In this document: positions 1-6,777 of the stretch, piece by piece | Layout of the letters: each line of letters begins with the position of its first letter | Position numbering within the stretch: position 1 is the first letter of the stretch | Origin: CAXRGH01 sp964230195 | GTDB lineage: Bacteria > Pseudomonadota > Gammaproteobacteria > Enterobacterales > Alteromonadaceae | Assembly (NCBI GenBank): GCA_964230195.1 | Contig: CAXRGH010000056.1 | Location: 1 to 25,997, forward strand | Length of the DNA: 25,997 bases | Direction: 5' to 3' | Translations under genes and position numbers: made by a program | The notes under the pieces: generated by a model | Told to the model about the DNA's origin: nothing | Databases searched by the model: none | What the model saw: only the letters and a program-made list of their open reading frames with translations

Positions 1-80
1 TCAATCGTTTTTTCAAACTTAATTTACACTTTCTAACGAGCCTCTTCAGACTCTTGTTGCCTTGGCTTTGCCCTGACAAC

Positions 81-135
81 GGGAGCGCATTCTACACACT
101 TAAAAAGCCCATACAAGCTTTTTTTTCAGTTTTAT
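81..135 (-). promoter_or_regulatory. rrn P1-like promoter reading out of the left edge
   Basis: On the minus strand there is a -10 TAGAAT (89-94), a 16-nt spacer and a -35 TTGTAT (111-116). The -10 is followed directly by a GC-rich discriminator GCGCTCCC (81-88). A 16-nt spacer and a GCGC discriminator are hallmarks of stringently controlled rrn P1 promoters, and an A-rich tract just upstream (119-135) would suit an UP element. In E. coli yrdA lies head-to-head with rrnD, which supports the reading. The rRNA genes themselves are outside the window, so this is an inference from promoter form plus gene order. Confidence 0.6.
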
Positions 136-149
136 TACTGAGTGGATAA

Positions 150-177
150 AAATTAGACATAGTCTGTTATTTGTCAA
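150..177 (-). promoter_or_regulatory. second possible leftward promoter upstream of the rrn-like P1
   Basis: The minus strand has a perfect -35 TTGACA (172-177), a 16-nt spacer and a -10-like TAATTT (150-155). It lies about 60 bp upstream of the P1-like element and points the same way. Tandem promoters are common ahead of rRNA operons. The -10 is only moderate, so this is a tentative call. Confidence 0.4.
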
Positions 178-234
178 GAAAACCCCCGGAATTTTGCTAG
201 TATTGTGGCAAATAACTTACAAAAAAGGTGGCAT

Positions 235-765
235 ATGAGTATCCGTCAATATCGTGGCATTTATCCCAGCATTAAACCGTCGGTCTATGTTGATCAATCG
301 GCGCAAGTGATTGGGGAGGTCTCTATCGATGAAGATAGTAGTGTCTGGCCTTTAGTTGTTATTCGTGGTGATGTAAATTTTATTACGATTGGCAAACGTA
401 CAAACGTGCAAGATGGCACCGTGATACATGTCACTCGTAAAACAAAGGGCCTGCCAAATGGTTATCCAACCGTTATTGGTGATGATGTAACCGTCGGGCA
501 CAAATGTATGCTGCACGGTTGTAAAATTGGGGATCGGGTTTTGGTTGGTATGGGCGCCATTGTCATGGACAATGTTGTCGTAGAGAATGACGTTATTATT
601 GCTGCTGGTGCCTTGGTGCCGCCGAACAAACGATTAGCCGGTGGTTTTCTTTATGTGGGTAACCCAGCAAAACAGAAACGCCCGTTAACAGAAGAGGAGC
701 TACAATTTCTCTCTGTCTCGGCATCAAACTACGTCACTTTGAAAAGCGATTATTTCACCGAGTAA
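235..765 (+). CDS. yrdA: gamma-class carbonic anhydrase-like protein YrdA
   Basis: This 176-aa protein is a left-handed beta-helix protein of the gamma carbonic anhydrase/YrdA (hexapeptide-repeat) family. Hexapeptide-type turns run through about residues 20-145. Three histidines in the family's zinc positions are visible (H65, H89, H94), with the conserved VGHKCMLHG segment at 88-96 and RGD at 44-46. Carbonic anhydrase activity is not established for all YrdA-type members, so the enzymatic role is uncertain. The start is ATG 235, because AAGGTGG lies 5 nt upstream and E. coli YrdA also begins MS; an in-frame GTG at 205 has no such site. The gene stands alone on the plus strand, divergent from the presumed rRNA operon, as in E. 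coli. Cytoplasmic, probably trimeric as in the family. Confidence 0.93.
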   Translation: MSIRQYRGIYPSIKPSVYVDQSAQVIGEVSIDEDSSVWPLVVIRGDVNFITIGKRTNVQDGTVIHVTRKTKGLPNGYPTVIGDDVTVGHKCMLHGCKIGDRVLVGMGAIVMDNVVVENDVIIAAGALVPPNKRLAGGFLYVGNPAKQKRPLTEEELQFLSVSASNYVTLKSDYFTE

Positions 766-830
766 TAATTATATGTGGTAAGAGAGTGCATCACGGAGTG
801 GTATTGCATTGATCAGTCAGTTTTGGTTGC

Positions 831-859
831 TTGGTATCTTTCGTACTAGGTGGTATATT
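831..859 (+). promoter_or_regulatory. probable promoter of the TetR-family gene
   Basis: TTGGTA (831-836), a 17-nt spacer and TATATT (854-859) make a good sigma-70 pair 41 bp before the chosen GTG start. A short inverted element, TGGT-N6-ACCA (851-864), covers the -10 and could be an autoregulatory operator; that part is speculation. Confidence 0.42.
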
Positions 860-899
860 AACCAATATTCCAGCGTATATTCGAGAGTTGAGGCTTTCT

Positions 900-1529
900 G
901 TGAGTGAACTTAAACGGCGTGGGCGTCCCAAACAGTTTGATCGTGAACATACACTCGCTATTGCCACTCGCTTGTATTGGGCTGAGGGACTGGAAGGTAT
1001 GTCCATTAATCAGATATGTGAAAGCGCAGATGTCTCCAAGCCATCACTCTACCGCGAGTTTGGCAACGAAGATGGGTTGCTAACCGCCGTATTTCACTAT
1101 TATACAGAAACCGTTACAAAGCCCTTTCTGCAGCTTTTTGATGTAGACGTACCCTTTGAAAAGTTAATTCCTCAACTGGTTCATGCAATTCATACCAAAC
1201 ACGATAATAGTGAAATTCCAACCGGTTGCCTTGCCATCAAAATGCGAAACTGTGCCCCCAAATTGTCACCAGAATTACTGTCACGTATCGATGCATTCAC
1301 GTTAGAGTTACAACAAGCGTTTGAAACTTGGTTTACTTTCAATCAGACTAAACTACCATCGACCATAACGCCCAACTTTGCCGCAAAATATCTTGATGGA
1401 CAATTATCCGCGACAATGGCGTTAGTCTGTAAAGGAGTATCCATAGACGATGCCTGCCAAGTGCTGGTGACTGGCCTTTCTGTGTTAAATTTACCAGGCA
1501 CTAAGGTAGCGACAACTCCAACCAACTGA
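900..1529 (+). CDS. TetR/AcrR-family transcriptional regulator
   Basis: This 209-aa one-component regulator has an N-terminal TetR helix-turn-helix at about residues 18-61 (TLAIATRLYWAEGLEGMSIN followed by ADVSKPSLYREFGNEDGLL), preceded by the basic RGRPKQFD stretch typical of the family. The C-terminal ligand-binding domain is divergent and gives no clue to the ligand. I chose GTG 900: an upstream TTG at 831 would add 23 residues unlike the family and coincides with a probable -35 box. The 3' end overlaps the end of yrdB, on the opposite strand, by 29 bp (1501-1529), so no intrinsic terminator separates them. No efflux pump or enzyme gene is paired with it in the window, so its target is unknown. 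It is not part of the E. coli version of this locus and may be a local insertion. Confidence 0.88.
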   Translation: MSELKRRGRPKQFDREHTLAIATRLYWAEGLEGMSINQICESADVSKPSLYREFGNEDGLLTAVFHYYTETVTKPFLQLFDVDVPFEKLIPQLVHAIHTKHDNSEIPTGCLAIKMRNCAPKLSPELLSRIDAFTLELQQAFETWFTFNQTKLPSTITPNFAAKYLDGQLSATMALVCKGVSIDDACQVLVTGLSVLNLPGTKVATTPTN

Positions 1530-1758
1530 TTTGAATATCAGCCATATCCCATACACTAGGATTATCCTCGTAATAGTCTGCCACAGACTCTTCAACATCA
1601 AATTGATGAGCATCCCAATAAGCATCAATATCATTAATGATGTGCTCAGGTATGCCAGTTAGATGGCAAGTGATATTGAGGCCTGATACTTGAAACCTCA
1701 AAACAACTTGGCTACCCAACACAACGAAATTACCATCAAATTGTATAGACTGATTCAT
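1501..1758 (-). CDS. yrdB: DUF1488 family protein YrdB
   Basis: This 85-aa protein of the DUF1488 family starts MNQSIQF, like E. coli YrdB (MNQAIQF), and occupies the same place beside aroE. Function is unknown. It is acidic and has no membrane segment or signal peptide. GAGG lies about 4 nt before the ATG at 1758, and the aroE stop is only 10 bp upstream, so the two genes are probably cotranscribed and perhaps translationally linked. The last 29 bp overlap the tail of the convergent TetR-family gene. Assignment rests on length, the N-terminal match and synteny. Confidence 0.85.
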   Translation of the reverse strand: MNQSIQFDGNFVVLGSQVVLRFQVSGLNITCHLTGIPEHIINDIDAYWDAHQFDVEESVADYYEDNPSVWDMADIQISWLELSLP

Positions 1759-1768
1759 ATAACCTCGG

Positions 1769-2596
1769 CTAATTATGGACAGAATATCCGAGTCTTTTTC
1801 GTAACGCAGATAGCGTTTCCGAAGTGTTTGGCTGTTGACCGGTCCAAATAGAAAAGCTCTCGGCAGCTTGTGCCACCAGCATCCCTAATCCATCAGCTGC
1901 ACCAAGACATTGATTGGAACGCGCCCAATGACAGAAAGGTGTTTCCGACTCACCATAAATCATGTCGTAACAAAAAGTATTTGACGTAACCAGCTCGTTG
2001 CTTAGAAGCACTGAGGTATTTGATAGCCCCGCTGACGAGGCACTGATAATAACATCGTACGATACCAACGGAATGTCTTCCAATGAGCACCCTGATAATC
2101 GAGAATTTCCAAATTGCTCAGCCAACGCTAGTGCCCTTTGAGGAGTGCGATTAGCAACTGTCAATTGGGAAATACCGGCATTAAGTAATGGAAGTATGGC
2201 ACCTCTAGCAGCACCGCCCGCGCCAATCACAAGAACATTCGCTTGATCAAGAGTAACACCTAAACGAAGTAAATCACTCACAAGACCCATGCCATCAGTA
2301 TTATCGCCAACCAACTTACCTTGCTGGTAATATAACGTGTTCACCGCGCCTGCTGCCGTTGCGGCATCAGATAATTCGTCACACATGTTGAAGGCTTCTA
2401 CCTTAAATGGCACCGTTACATTACAACCTTCGCCACCGTGTTGAAAAAAAGTCATGATGGTTTCACTGAAGCGATCGAGTGGTGATAGAATGGCTTGGTA
2501 GTCCACATCAATGTTCAACTGCTGAGCAAAGTGGCTGTGAATAAATGGGGATTGGCTATGACTAATCGGGTTACCAAATACGGCAAAATGTTTCAT
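1769..2596 (-). CDS. aroE: shikimate dehydrogenase AroE
   Basis: This 275-aa enzyme reduces 3-dehydroshikimate to shikimate with NADPH (aromatic amino acid pathway, cytoplasm). Visible motifs are the shikimate-binding N-terminus (FGNPISHSQSP, S14/S16), NVTVPFK with catalytic K65, GAVNT with N86, GDNTDG with D101, the NADP-binding GAGGAARG loop, and the C-terminal ADGLGMLVAQAA. The start is ATG 2596 (MKHFAVFGNP); a longer reading to 2635 adds 13 residues absent from the family. The start codon shares the CATG at 2594-2597 with the start of the divergent globin gene, so any aroE promoter must lie inside the globin coding sequence. yrdB follows after 10 bp and is probably in the same transcript. 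Confidence 0.96.
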   Translation of the reverse strand: MKHFAVFGNPISHSQSPFIHSHFAQQLNIDVDYQAILSPLDRFSETIMTFFQHGGEGCNVTVPFKVEAFNMCDELSDAATAAGAVNTLYYQQGKLVGDNTDGMGLVSDLLRLGVTLDQANVLVIGAGGAARGAILPLLNAGISQLTVANRTPQRALALAEQFGNSRLSGCSLEDIPLVSYDVIISASSAGLSNTSVLLSNELVTSNTFCYDMIYGESETPFCHWARSNQCLGAADGLGMLVAQAAESFSIWTGQQPNTSETLSALRKRLGYSVHN

Positions 2597-3068
2597 GAAA
2601 AAGATTCTTAAATTATGGCTTTCCTTATTGAGCACTTTAACTCAGCCATGGCGAAAGCAAAAGTACTCGCCGTTATTTATTAGAATCGGTGGTGAAAAAG
2701 CGGTTCAGCAATTAGTGTCTGACTTTTACCAAATAATGGAAACTGATGAAAACGTCAGGGAATTAAGAGACATTCACAGCCCTGATCTGACGGATGCTGA
2801 GCACAAGTTATTTTTATTTCTTGTTGGCTGGTTAGGCGGCCCACCGCTTTTCTCAGATAAATATGGTCATCCGAGATTACGCCAACGACACCTTGGTTTT
2901 AAGATCGATACTAACATGGTAACTCAATGGCTTTATTGCATGAATAAAGCCTTGAGATCATCTGCCATTGGGCATCAAGATCAAGACACTATCTACCAAG
3001 CTTTATCGCAATTAGCCCACCATATGACTAATCATCATTTGCCATCGTCAACCAATTCTGAGGCTTGA
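2595..3068 (+). CDS. group II truncated hemoglobin (2/2 globin)
   Basis: This 157-aa heme protein is of the trHbO/group II truncated globin type, usually linked to O2, NO or peroxide chemistry. The globin body starts near residue 24 (YSPLFIRIGGEKAVQQLVSD). Recognisable residues are the B9-B10 pair F44-Y45, the LVGWLGGPPLF block (76-86), proximal His H99 in RQRHLGF, and Trp112, fitting the invariant Trp G8 of group II. ATG 2595 has no clear ribosome-binding site and gives about 23 extra N-terminal residues rich in K, L and W; TTG 2628 is an in-frame alternative. The start overlaps that of aroE on the other strand, and the last 41 bp overlap the end of hemF. The family call is confident; the start and physiological role are not. 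Confidence 0.85.
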   Translation: MKKILKLWLSLLSTLTQPWRKQKYSPLFIRIGGEKAVQQLVSDFYQIMETDENVRELRDIHSPDLTDAEHKLFLFLVGWLGGPPLFSDKYGHPRLRQRHLGFKIDTNMVTQWLYCMNKALRSSAIGHQDQDTIYQALSQLAHHMTNHHLPSSTNSEA

Positions 3069-3966
3069 GATACTGACTATATAACTTGTCTTCTTGACTT
3101 CCGTGAACCGGCGAATAATTGTATTCCCAGCGCACTAGCGGGGGCATAGACATCAGAATAGACTCAGTTCGACCACCTGTTTGCAGTCCGAACAATGTGC
3201 CTCTGTCATACACTAAATTAAACTCAACATAACGCCCTCGACGATATAATTGAAAGTCTCTTTCTCGCTCACCAAATGCGGTTACCTTTCGCTTCTCAAC
3301 AATAGGTACATACGCGTCAAGGAACCCATTTCCAACGGCTTGCATATAAGCAAAGCTGCGCTCAAATCCCCACTCATTGAGATCGTCAAAGAACAACCCG
3401 CCTACACCTCGAGTTTCGTCTCGGTGTTTCAAATAAAAGTATTCGTCACACCACTTTTTAAAACGAGGATACACAGATTCACCGAATGGTTGACTCAATT
3501 TTTGAGCTACAGAATGCCAATGTTTTACGTCATCGAGGAATGGATAAAAAGGCGTCAAATCGAAACCGCCACCAAACCACCAGACGGGTGCTTCACCTTC
3601 TTTTTCTGCAATAAAAAATCGGACATTCGCATGAGTGGTTGGAACATAAGGATTATTCGGATGCAGAACCAAAGAAACACCCATAGCTTCAAAACAACGT
3701 CCCTCTAGTTCTGGACGATGCGCCGTTGCAGATGCAGGCATTTTAGCTCCTGTAACATGGGAAAAGTTCACACCACCTTGCTCAAATACTTGACCACCAC
3801 GCATCACACGGCTGATACCACCGCCACCTTCTTCACGTGTCCACCGATCTTCTTCAAATTGCGCTTTACCATCCACCAATTCAAGTGTCTGACAAATATT
3901 TTGTTGGAGCTGCAATAAAAATTGTTTAACCGCTCCCACTGACACTTCGCTATCGAGCATTTTCAT
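3028..3966 (-). CDS. hemF: oxygen-dependent coproporphyrinogen III oxidase HemF
   Basis: This 312-aa enzyme decarboxylates coproporphyrinogen III to protoporphyrinogen IX using O2 (heme synthesis). It is very similar to E. coli HemF along its length, with GGGGISRVMRGGQVFEQGGV, NFSHVTGAKMPASATAHRPE, the PNNPYVPTTHANVRFF block, WWFGGGFDLTPFYPF and the C-terminal LFGLQTGGRTESILMSMPPL. An internal ATG at 3960 has better Shine-Dalgarno spacing (AGGA, 6 nt), so the protein may begin MLDSEVSVG, two residues later. The gene starts 5 bp after the tsaC stop and is the last gene of the minus-strand run that begins upstream with the LysM-like gene. Its end overlaps the convergent globin gene by 41 bp. 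Confidence 0.97.
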   Translation of the reverse strand: MKMLDSEVSVGAVKQFLLQLQQNICQTLELVDGKAQFEEDRWTREEGGGGISRVMRGGQVFEQGGVNFSHVTGAKMPASATAHRPELEGRCFEAMGVSLVLHPNNPYVPTTHANVRFFIAEKEGEAPVWWFGGGFDLTPFYPFLDDVKHWHSVAQKLSQPFGESVYPRFKKWCDEYFYLKHRDETRGVGGLFFDDLNEWGFERSFAYMQAVGNGFLDAYVPIVEKRKVTAFGERERDFQLYRRGRYVEFNLVYDRGTLFGLQTGGRTESILMSMPPLVRWEYNYSPVHGSQEDKLYSQYLKPQNWLTMANDD

Positions 3967-3971
3967 TCCTA

Positions 3972-4538
3972 TTAGTTCCTCAAAACCTGACCGGTCATAC
4001 TGTGCTTTATTTGACTCGGTTTCGCTTGCTCTCCAAGCTTTTCGTCAATAATGATGAGATCGTCGCCAAAATACGCGGCAACTTCTGACGCAGAAGTCGC
4101 AGGCTCATCACCCGCTGGATTTGCACTGGTAGACACCAATGGAGCATCAAGAGCGTTGCATAATGATCTCACCGTAGGGTGGTTTGTGATCCTAACAGCG
4201 ATAAACTCTGACTCACCCGTGATCCATGCGGGAGCTGCCGCTGATTTTGGCAACAGCCAAGTGACTGGACCTGGCCAACTCGAAAAGATCTCTGGGCGCC
4301 GTTCAAAAGGTATCAACTCGTCATTAACGTATTTAGCCACTTGTGAGTATGTGCTGGCAATCAAGATCATACCTTTTTCAACTGGTCTCTGCTTGAGCTC
4401 AAGAATTTTCAAGGCTGCAGATTCATTATCTGGGTCACAACCCAACCCAAAAACGGCCTCTGTAGGGTACGCTATTACTTGACCTGACTGAACGGATTGA
4501 GTAATGGATTCAATGGAATCTGGCGTCAGTTTTCTCAC
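3972..4538 (-). CDS. tsaC: threonylcarbamoyl-AMP synthase TsaC
   Basis: This 188-aa protein of the YrdC/Sua5 family makes L-threonylcarbamoyl-AMP from threonine, bicarbonate and ATP, the first step of t6A37 modification of ANN-decoding tRNAs. Motifs are YPTEAVFGLGCD (24-35), LKQRP (48-52) for nucleotide binding, WPGPVTWLLP, and VSTSANPAGDEP. The length is that of short TsaC, without the C-terminal Sua5 domain. The start is GTG 4538. A 78-bp gap separates it from yrdD upstream and may hold its own promoter; hemF follows after 5 bp. Confidence 0.96.
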   Translation of the reverse strand: MRKLTPDSIESITQSVQSGQVIAYPTEAVFGLGCDPDNESAALKILELKQRPVEKGMILIASTYSQVAKYVNDELIPFERRPEIFSSWPGPVTWLLPKSAAAPAWITGESEFIAVRITNHPTVRSLCNALDAPLVSTSANPAGDEPATSASEVAAYFGDDLIIIDEKLGEQAKPSQIKHSMTGQVLRN

Positions 4539-4570
4539 GTTGCGTTCTCTATTGGTTAATTGTGGAGCCG

Positions 4571-4600
4571 AGTGTATTTTATTTTGTGGGTGATAATCAA
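4571..4600 (-). promoter_or_regulatory. weak candidate promoter upstream of tsaC-hemF
   Basis: In the yrdD-tsaC gap the minus strand reads TTGATT (4595-4600), 18 nt, TACACT (4571-4576). The match to sigma-70 is modest. It is the only pair I see in the largest gap of this gene run. Confidence 0.28.
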
Positions 4601-4616
4601 CTTAAATCCATACATT

Positions 4617-5165
4617 TTATAGGTGTTTATGCTGACATTGTTTCTCTGGGCACTGCAGATATTCACCTTTAACCGATTGACGCTTGACTAATATCGGTGA
4701 ACCACAAGCTTCACAAGTCTGCTCGACGGGGGGGTAATTAATTGCAAACTTACATTTTGGATAATTGCTACATGCATAAAATGCTTTACCAAATCGATTA
4801 ACGCGCTTCACGAGTTCACCAGCAGAACACTTAGGGCAACTTAAACGCGTTTCTTGCTTTTCTTTTACTGATTGCATGTATTGACACGTGGGGAAATCAG
4901 AACAGCCTACAAATAAGCCATATCTTCCTTTCTTGATGACGAGTTCGTGGGCACACAACGGGCATTCACTACCTTCGATCTGTTTAACCACCTCAACTTC
5001 AGTATCATGAAACGCTTGGGTATAGTCACACGTTGGATAAGCAGTACAGCCAATAAAGGCCCCAGATTTCGCGTGCTTAATAGTGAGTTCAGCATTACAG
5101 GAGGGACACTTGCCAAAATTTTGAGTATCGGCATGAGTAAACAGTGAGGTATCTATTTTACTCAT
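4617..5165 (-). CDS. yrdD: topoisomerase I C-terminal-type zinc-ribbon protein (YrdD-like)
   Basis: This 182-aa protein consists almost entirely of four C4 zinc ribbons like those at the C-terminus of DNA topoisomerase I. The cysteine sets are C20/C23/C40/C46, C68/C71/C88/C94, C110/C113/C132/C138 and C151/C154/C172/C177. The repeated pattern is CPxC, about 16-18 residues, CxxxPxC; the last repeat is irregular. There is no topoisomerase catalytic domain or active-site Tyr region, so this is the stand-alone YrdD-type protein, presumably a single-strand nucleic-acid binder; its job is not established. Length and position match E. coli yrdD. smg is 16 bp upstream. Confidence 0.92.
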   Translation of the reverse strand: MSKIDTSLFTHADTQNFGKCPSCNAELTIKHAKSGAFIGCTAYPTCDYTQAFHDTEVEVVKQIEGSECPLCAHELVIKKGRYGLFVGCSDFPTCQYMQSVKEKQETRLSCPKCSAGELVKRVNRFGKAFYACSNYPKCKFAINYPPVEQTCEACGSPILVKRQSVKGEYLQCPEKQCQHKHL

Positions 5166-5181
5166 TATCTACGCTTCGTGT

Positions 5182-5658
5182 TTAATGCAAAGTGCCATCA
5201 GATTGCTCAAATAAAAGCTCCTCCATTTGAGCATAAGCAACTTCTTTTCCGGGAACATTGAAAAGAACCATGAGAATTACCCATTTAAGGTCTTCTAAAC
5301 AGAAGTCGGATGATTCGATTTCCATTACTCTATCAAGCACCATCTCACGGGTTGTCGAATCTAAGACTTTGACCTGCTCTAAGAACATCAAAAATCCTCG
5401 ACATTCAACGTCCAAGATTTGCTCTTCCATGAAGGTATAAACACGAACAGAATCTGGTGTGGAAACCCGATTCAAATAAGGGTTTTCTTCACTTTCTTGC
5501 AATGCTGTCAGCTTTTCGAGCCACGCCAGTGCTTTAAAAATTTCATCGTGATGAAAGCCTGCTCTCACCAGTTCATCGGTCAGCTGATCTTGGTCAACAT
5601 ACAAGTCTGATTCACTTTGTATGAAGCTCTCAAAAAGATACATGAGGATATCAAACAT
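5182..5658 (-). CDS. smg: Smg family protein (DUF494)
   Basis: This 158-aa acidic protein is of the Smg/DUF494 family, always found next to dprA in gammaproteobacteria. It starts MFDILMYLFESF and contains the family segments LTDELVRAGFHHDEIFKALAWLEKL and ECRGFLMFLEQ. There is no signal peptide or membrane segment. The molecular function is unknown; the persistent link to dprA suggests a related role but does not prove it. It begins 3 bp after the dprA stop, so the two are cotranscribed and probably translationally coupled. Confidence 0.94.
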   Translation of the reverse strand: MFDILMYLFESFIQSESDLYVDQDQLTDELVRAGFHHDEIFKALAWLEKLTALQESEENPYLNRVSTPDSVRVYTFMEEQILDVECRGFLMFLEQVKVLDSTTREMVLDRVMEIESSDFCLEDLKWVILMVLFNVPGKEVAYAQMEELLFEQSDGTLH

Positions 5659-5661
5659 AAA

Positions 5662-6777
5662 TCACCCCTCAACCTTGATATAGCCCCCAGGGACAGAAGC
5701 TATTTTGCCATTCAATTCGTATTCTAGTAATTGAGGTAACAGCTCGGTAACAGATAAGCTAGTGCGCTCTACTATCACGTCTAATGACGTTACCTCATAC
5801 TCTATACTATACAATAGTTTATCGGTTGGTAACTGGTTCTCTTCAATTTTTTTTATTTCGTTCTTTTTTTCTACTGATCTAGCGAACGTAAGGTCGAAAT
5901 TTAACTGTTCGAGTATATCATCAATGGATTCTGTCAAGGTTGCACCTTGTTTGATGAGCCAATGACAACCTTTACTGTTAGGATTATTGATTTGTCCCGG
6001 TATTGCGAACACCTCTCGATCTTGCTCAAGTGCATACCGCGCCGTGATCAATGAACCACTCTTAATTGCAGCTTCTGTAATGACTACTCCAACGCTAAGA
6101 CCACTAATGATACGATTGCGTTGTGGGAAATGGTGTTTCAAAGCGGGTGAAAATGGCATGAACTCAGAGACTAAACACCCTCCGTTTTCAACAATTCGAT
6201 TGGCTAACTCGGAATGACGTTTTGGATACACAGAGCCCAATCCACTCCCTAAAACAGCAATAGTTTTCCCATGATGATTTAAGGTTGAACGATGAGCAGT
6301 GCCGTCTATACCTACTGCTAATCCACTGGTGATAACAAATCCTCGTTTTACCGCATCACCCACCAACTGTGTGGTGCATCGAGTCGCATGGTGCGTTGGT
6401 CTGCGCGTTCCGACAAAGGCGAGTTGTTGGCTCGATAGTAGTGAAGCATCTCCTTTAGTAAAAAGTATCAGAGGAGGTACTGTGATTTGTGTGAGTAAAG
6501 TTGGATATTGTGCATCGCTGATGGTGACTATCTGATTGAGAGGTGATTCCTTCAACCAATTCTCAATACGAGACATTTGTATCGGATCTGGATTATGCAA
6601 CTGGTCATACTGTTTCTGAGAAAAACCCAATCTTTTCATTTCTTTTAGGGGTAACACAAAGAGTGATTCAAAAAGCTCTGGGTAATGATTACCGACAGTG
6701 AGGATATGTTTTGTGGTAAGTCCGGACACTAAGCTTAAAGAGCACCATTGTTGTTCCGTAAAAAGCGGAGATTTCAC
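5662..6777 (-). CDS. dprA: DNA-processing protein DprA (Smf)
   Basis: This 371-aa protein protects incoming single-stranded DNA and loads RecA in natural transformation. The order is an N-terminal helical region (1-80), a Rossmann-like DprA core (about 85-290) with FVGTRRPT (121-128), SGLAVGIDGTAH (151-162), PQRNRIISGLS (218-228) and GSLITARYALEQDREVFAIPG, then a charged linker (302-318) and a C-terminal winged-helix DML1-like domain (about 320-371). The start is GTG 6777, overlapping the preceding gene's TGA in a GTGA (6774-6777), which signals translational coupling. The window holds no other competence gene, so competence itself cannot be concluded. Confidence 0.96.
   Translation of the reverse strand: MKSPLFTEQQWCSLSLVSGLTTKHILTVGNHYPELFESLFVLPLKEMKRLGFSQKQYDQLHNPDPIQMSRIENWLKESPLNQIVTISDAQYPTLLTQITVPPLILFTKGDASLLSSQQLAFVGTRRPTHHATRCTTQLVGDAVKRGFVITSGLAVGIDGTAHRSTLNHHGKTIAVLGSGLGSVYPKRHSELANRIVENGGCLVSEFMPFSPALKHHFPQRNRIISGLSVGVVITEAAIKSGSLITARYALEQDREVFAIPGQINNPNSKGCHWLIKQGATLTESIDDILEQLNFDLTFARSVEKKNEIKKIEENQLPTDKLLYSIEYEVTSLDVIVERTSLSVTELLPQLLEYELNGKIASVPGGYIKVEG

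Noticed and set aside
205..234. GTG start extending yrdA by 10 residues.
   Set aside because: The extension contains the Shine-Dalgarno sequence for ATG 235 and does not match the family N-terminus.
831..899. TTG start extending the TetR-family protein by 23 residues.
   Set aside because: The TTG is part of a probable -35 box and the extra residues precede the normal basic N-terminus of the family.
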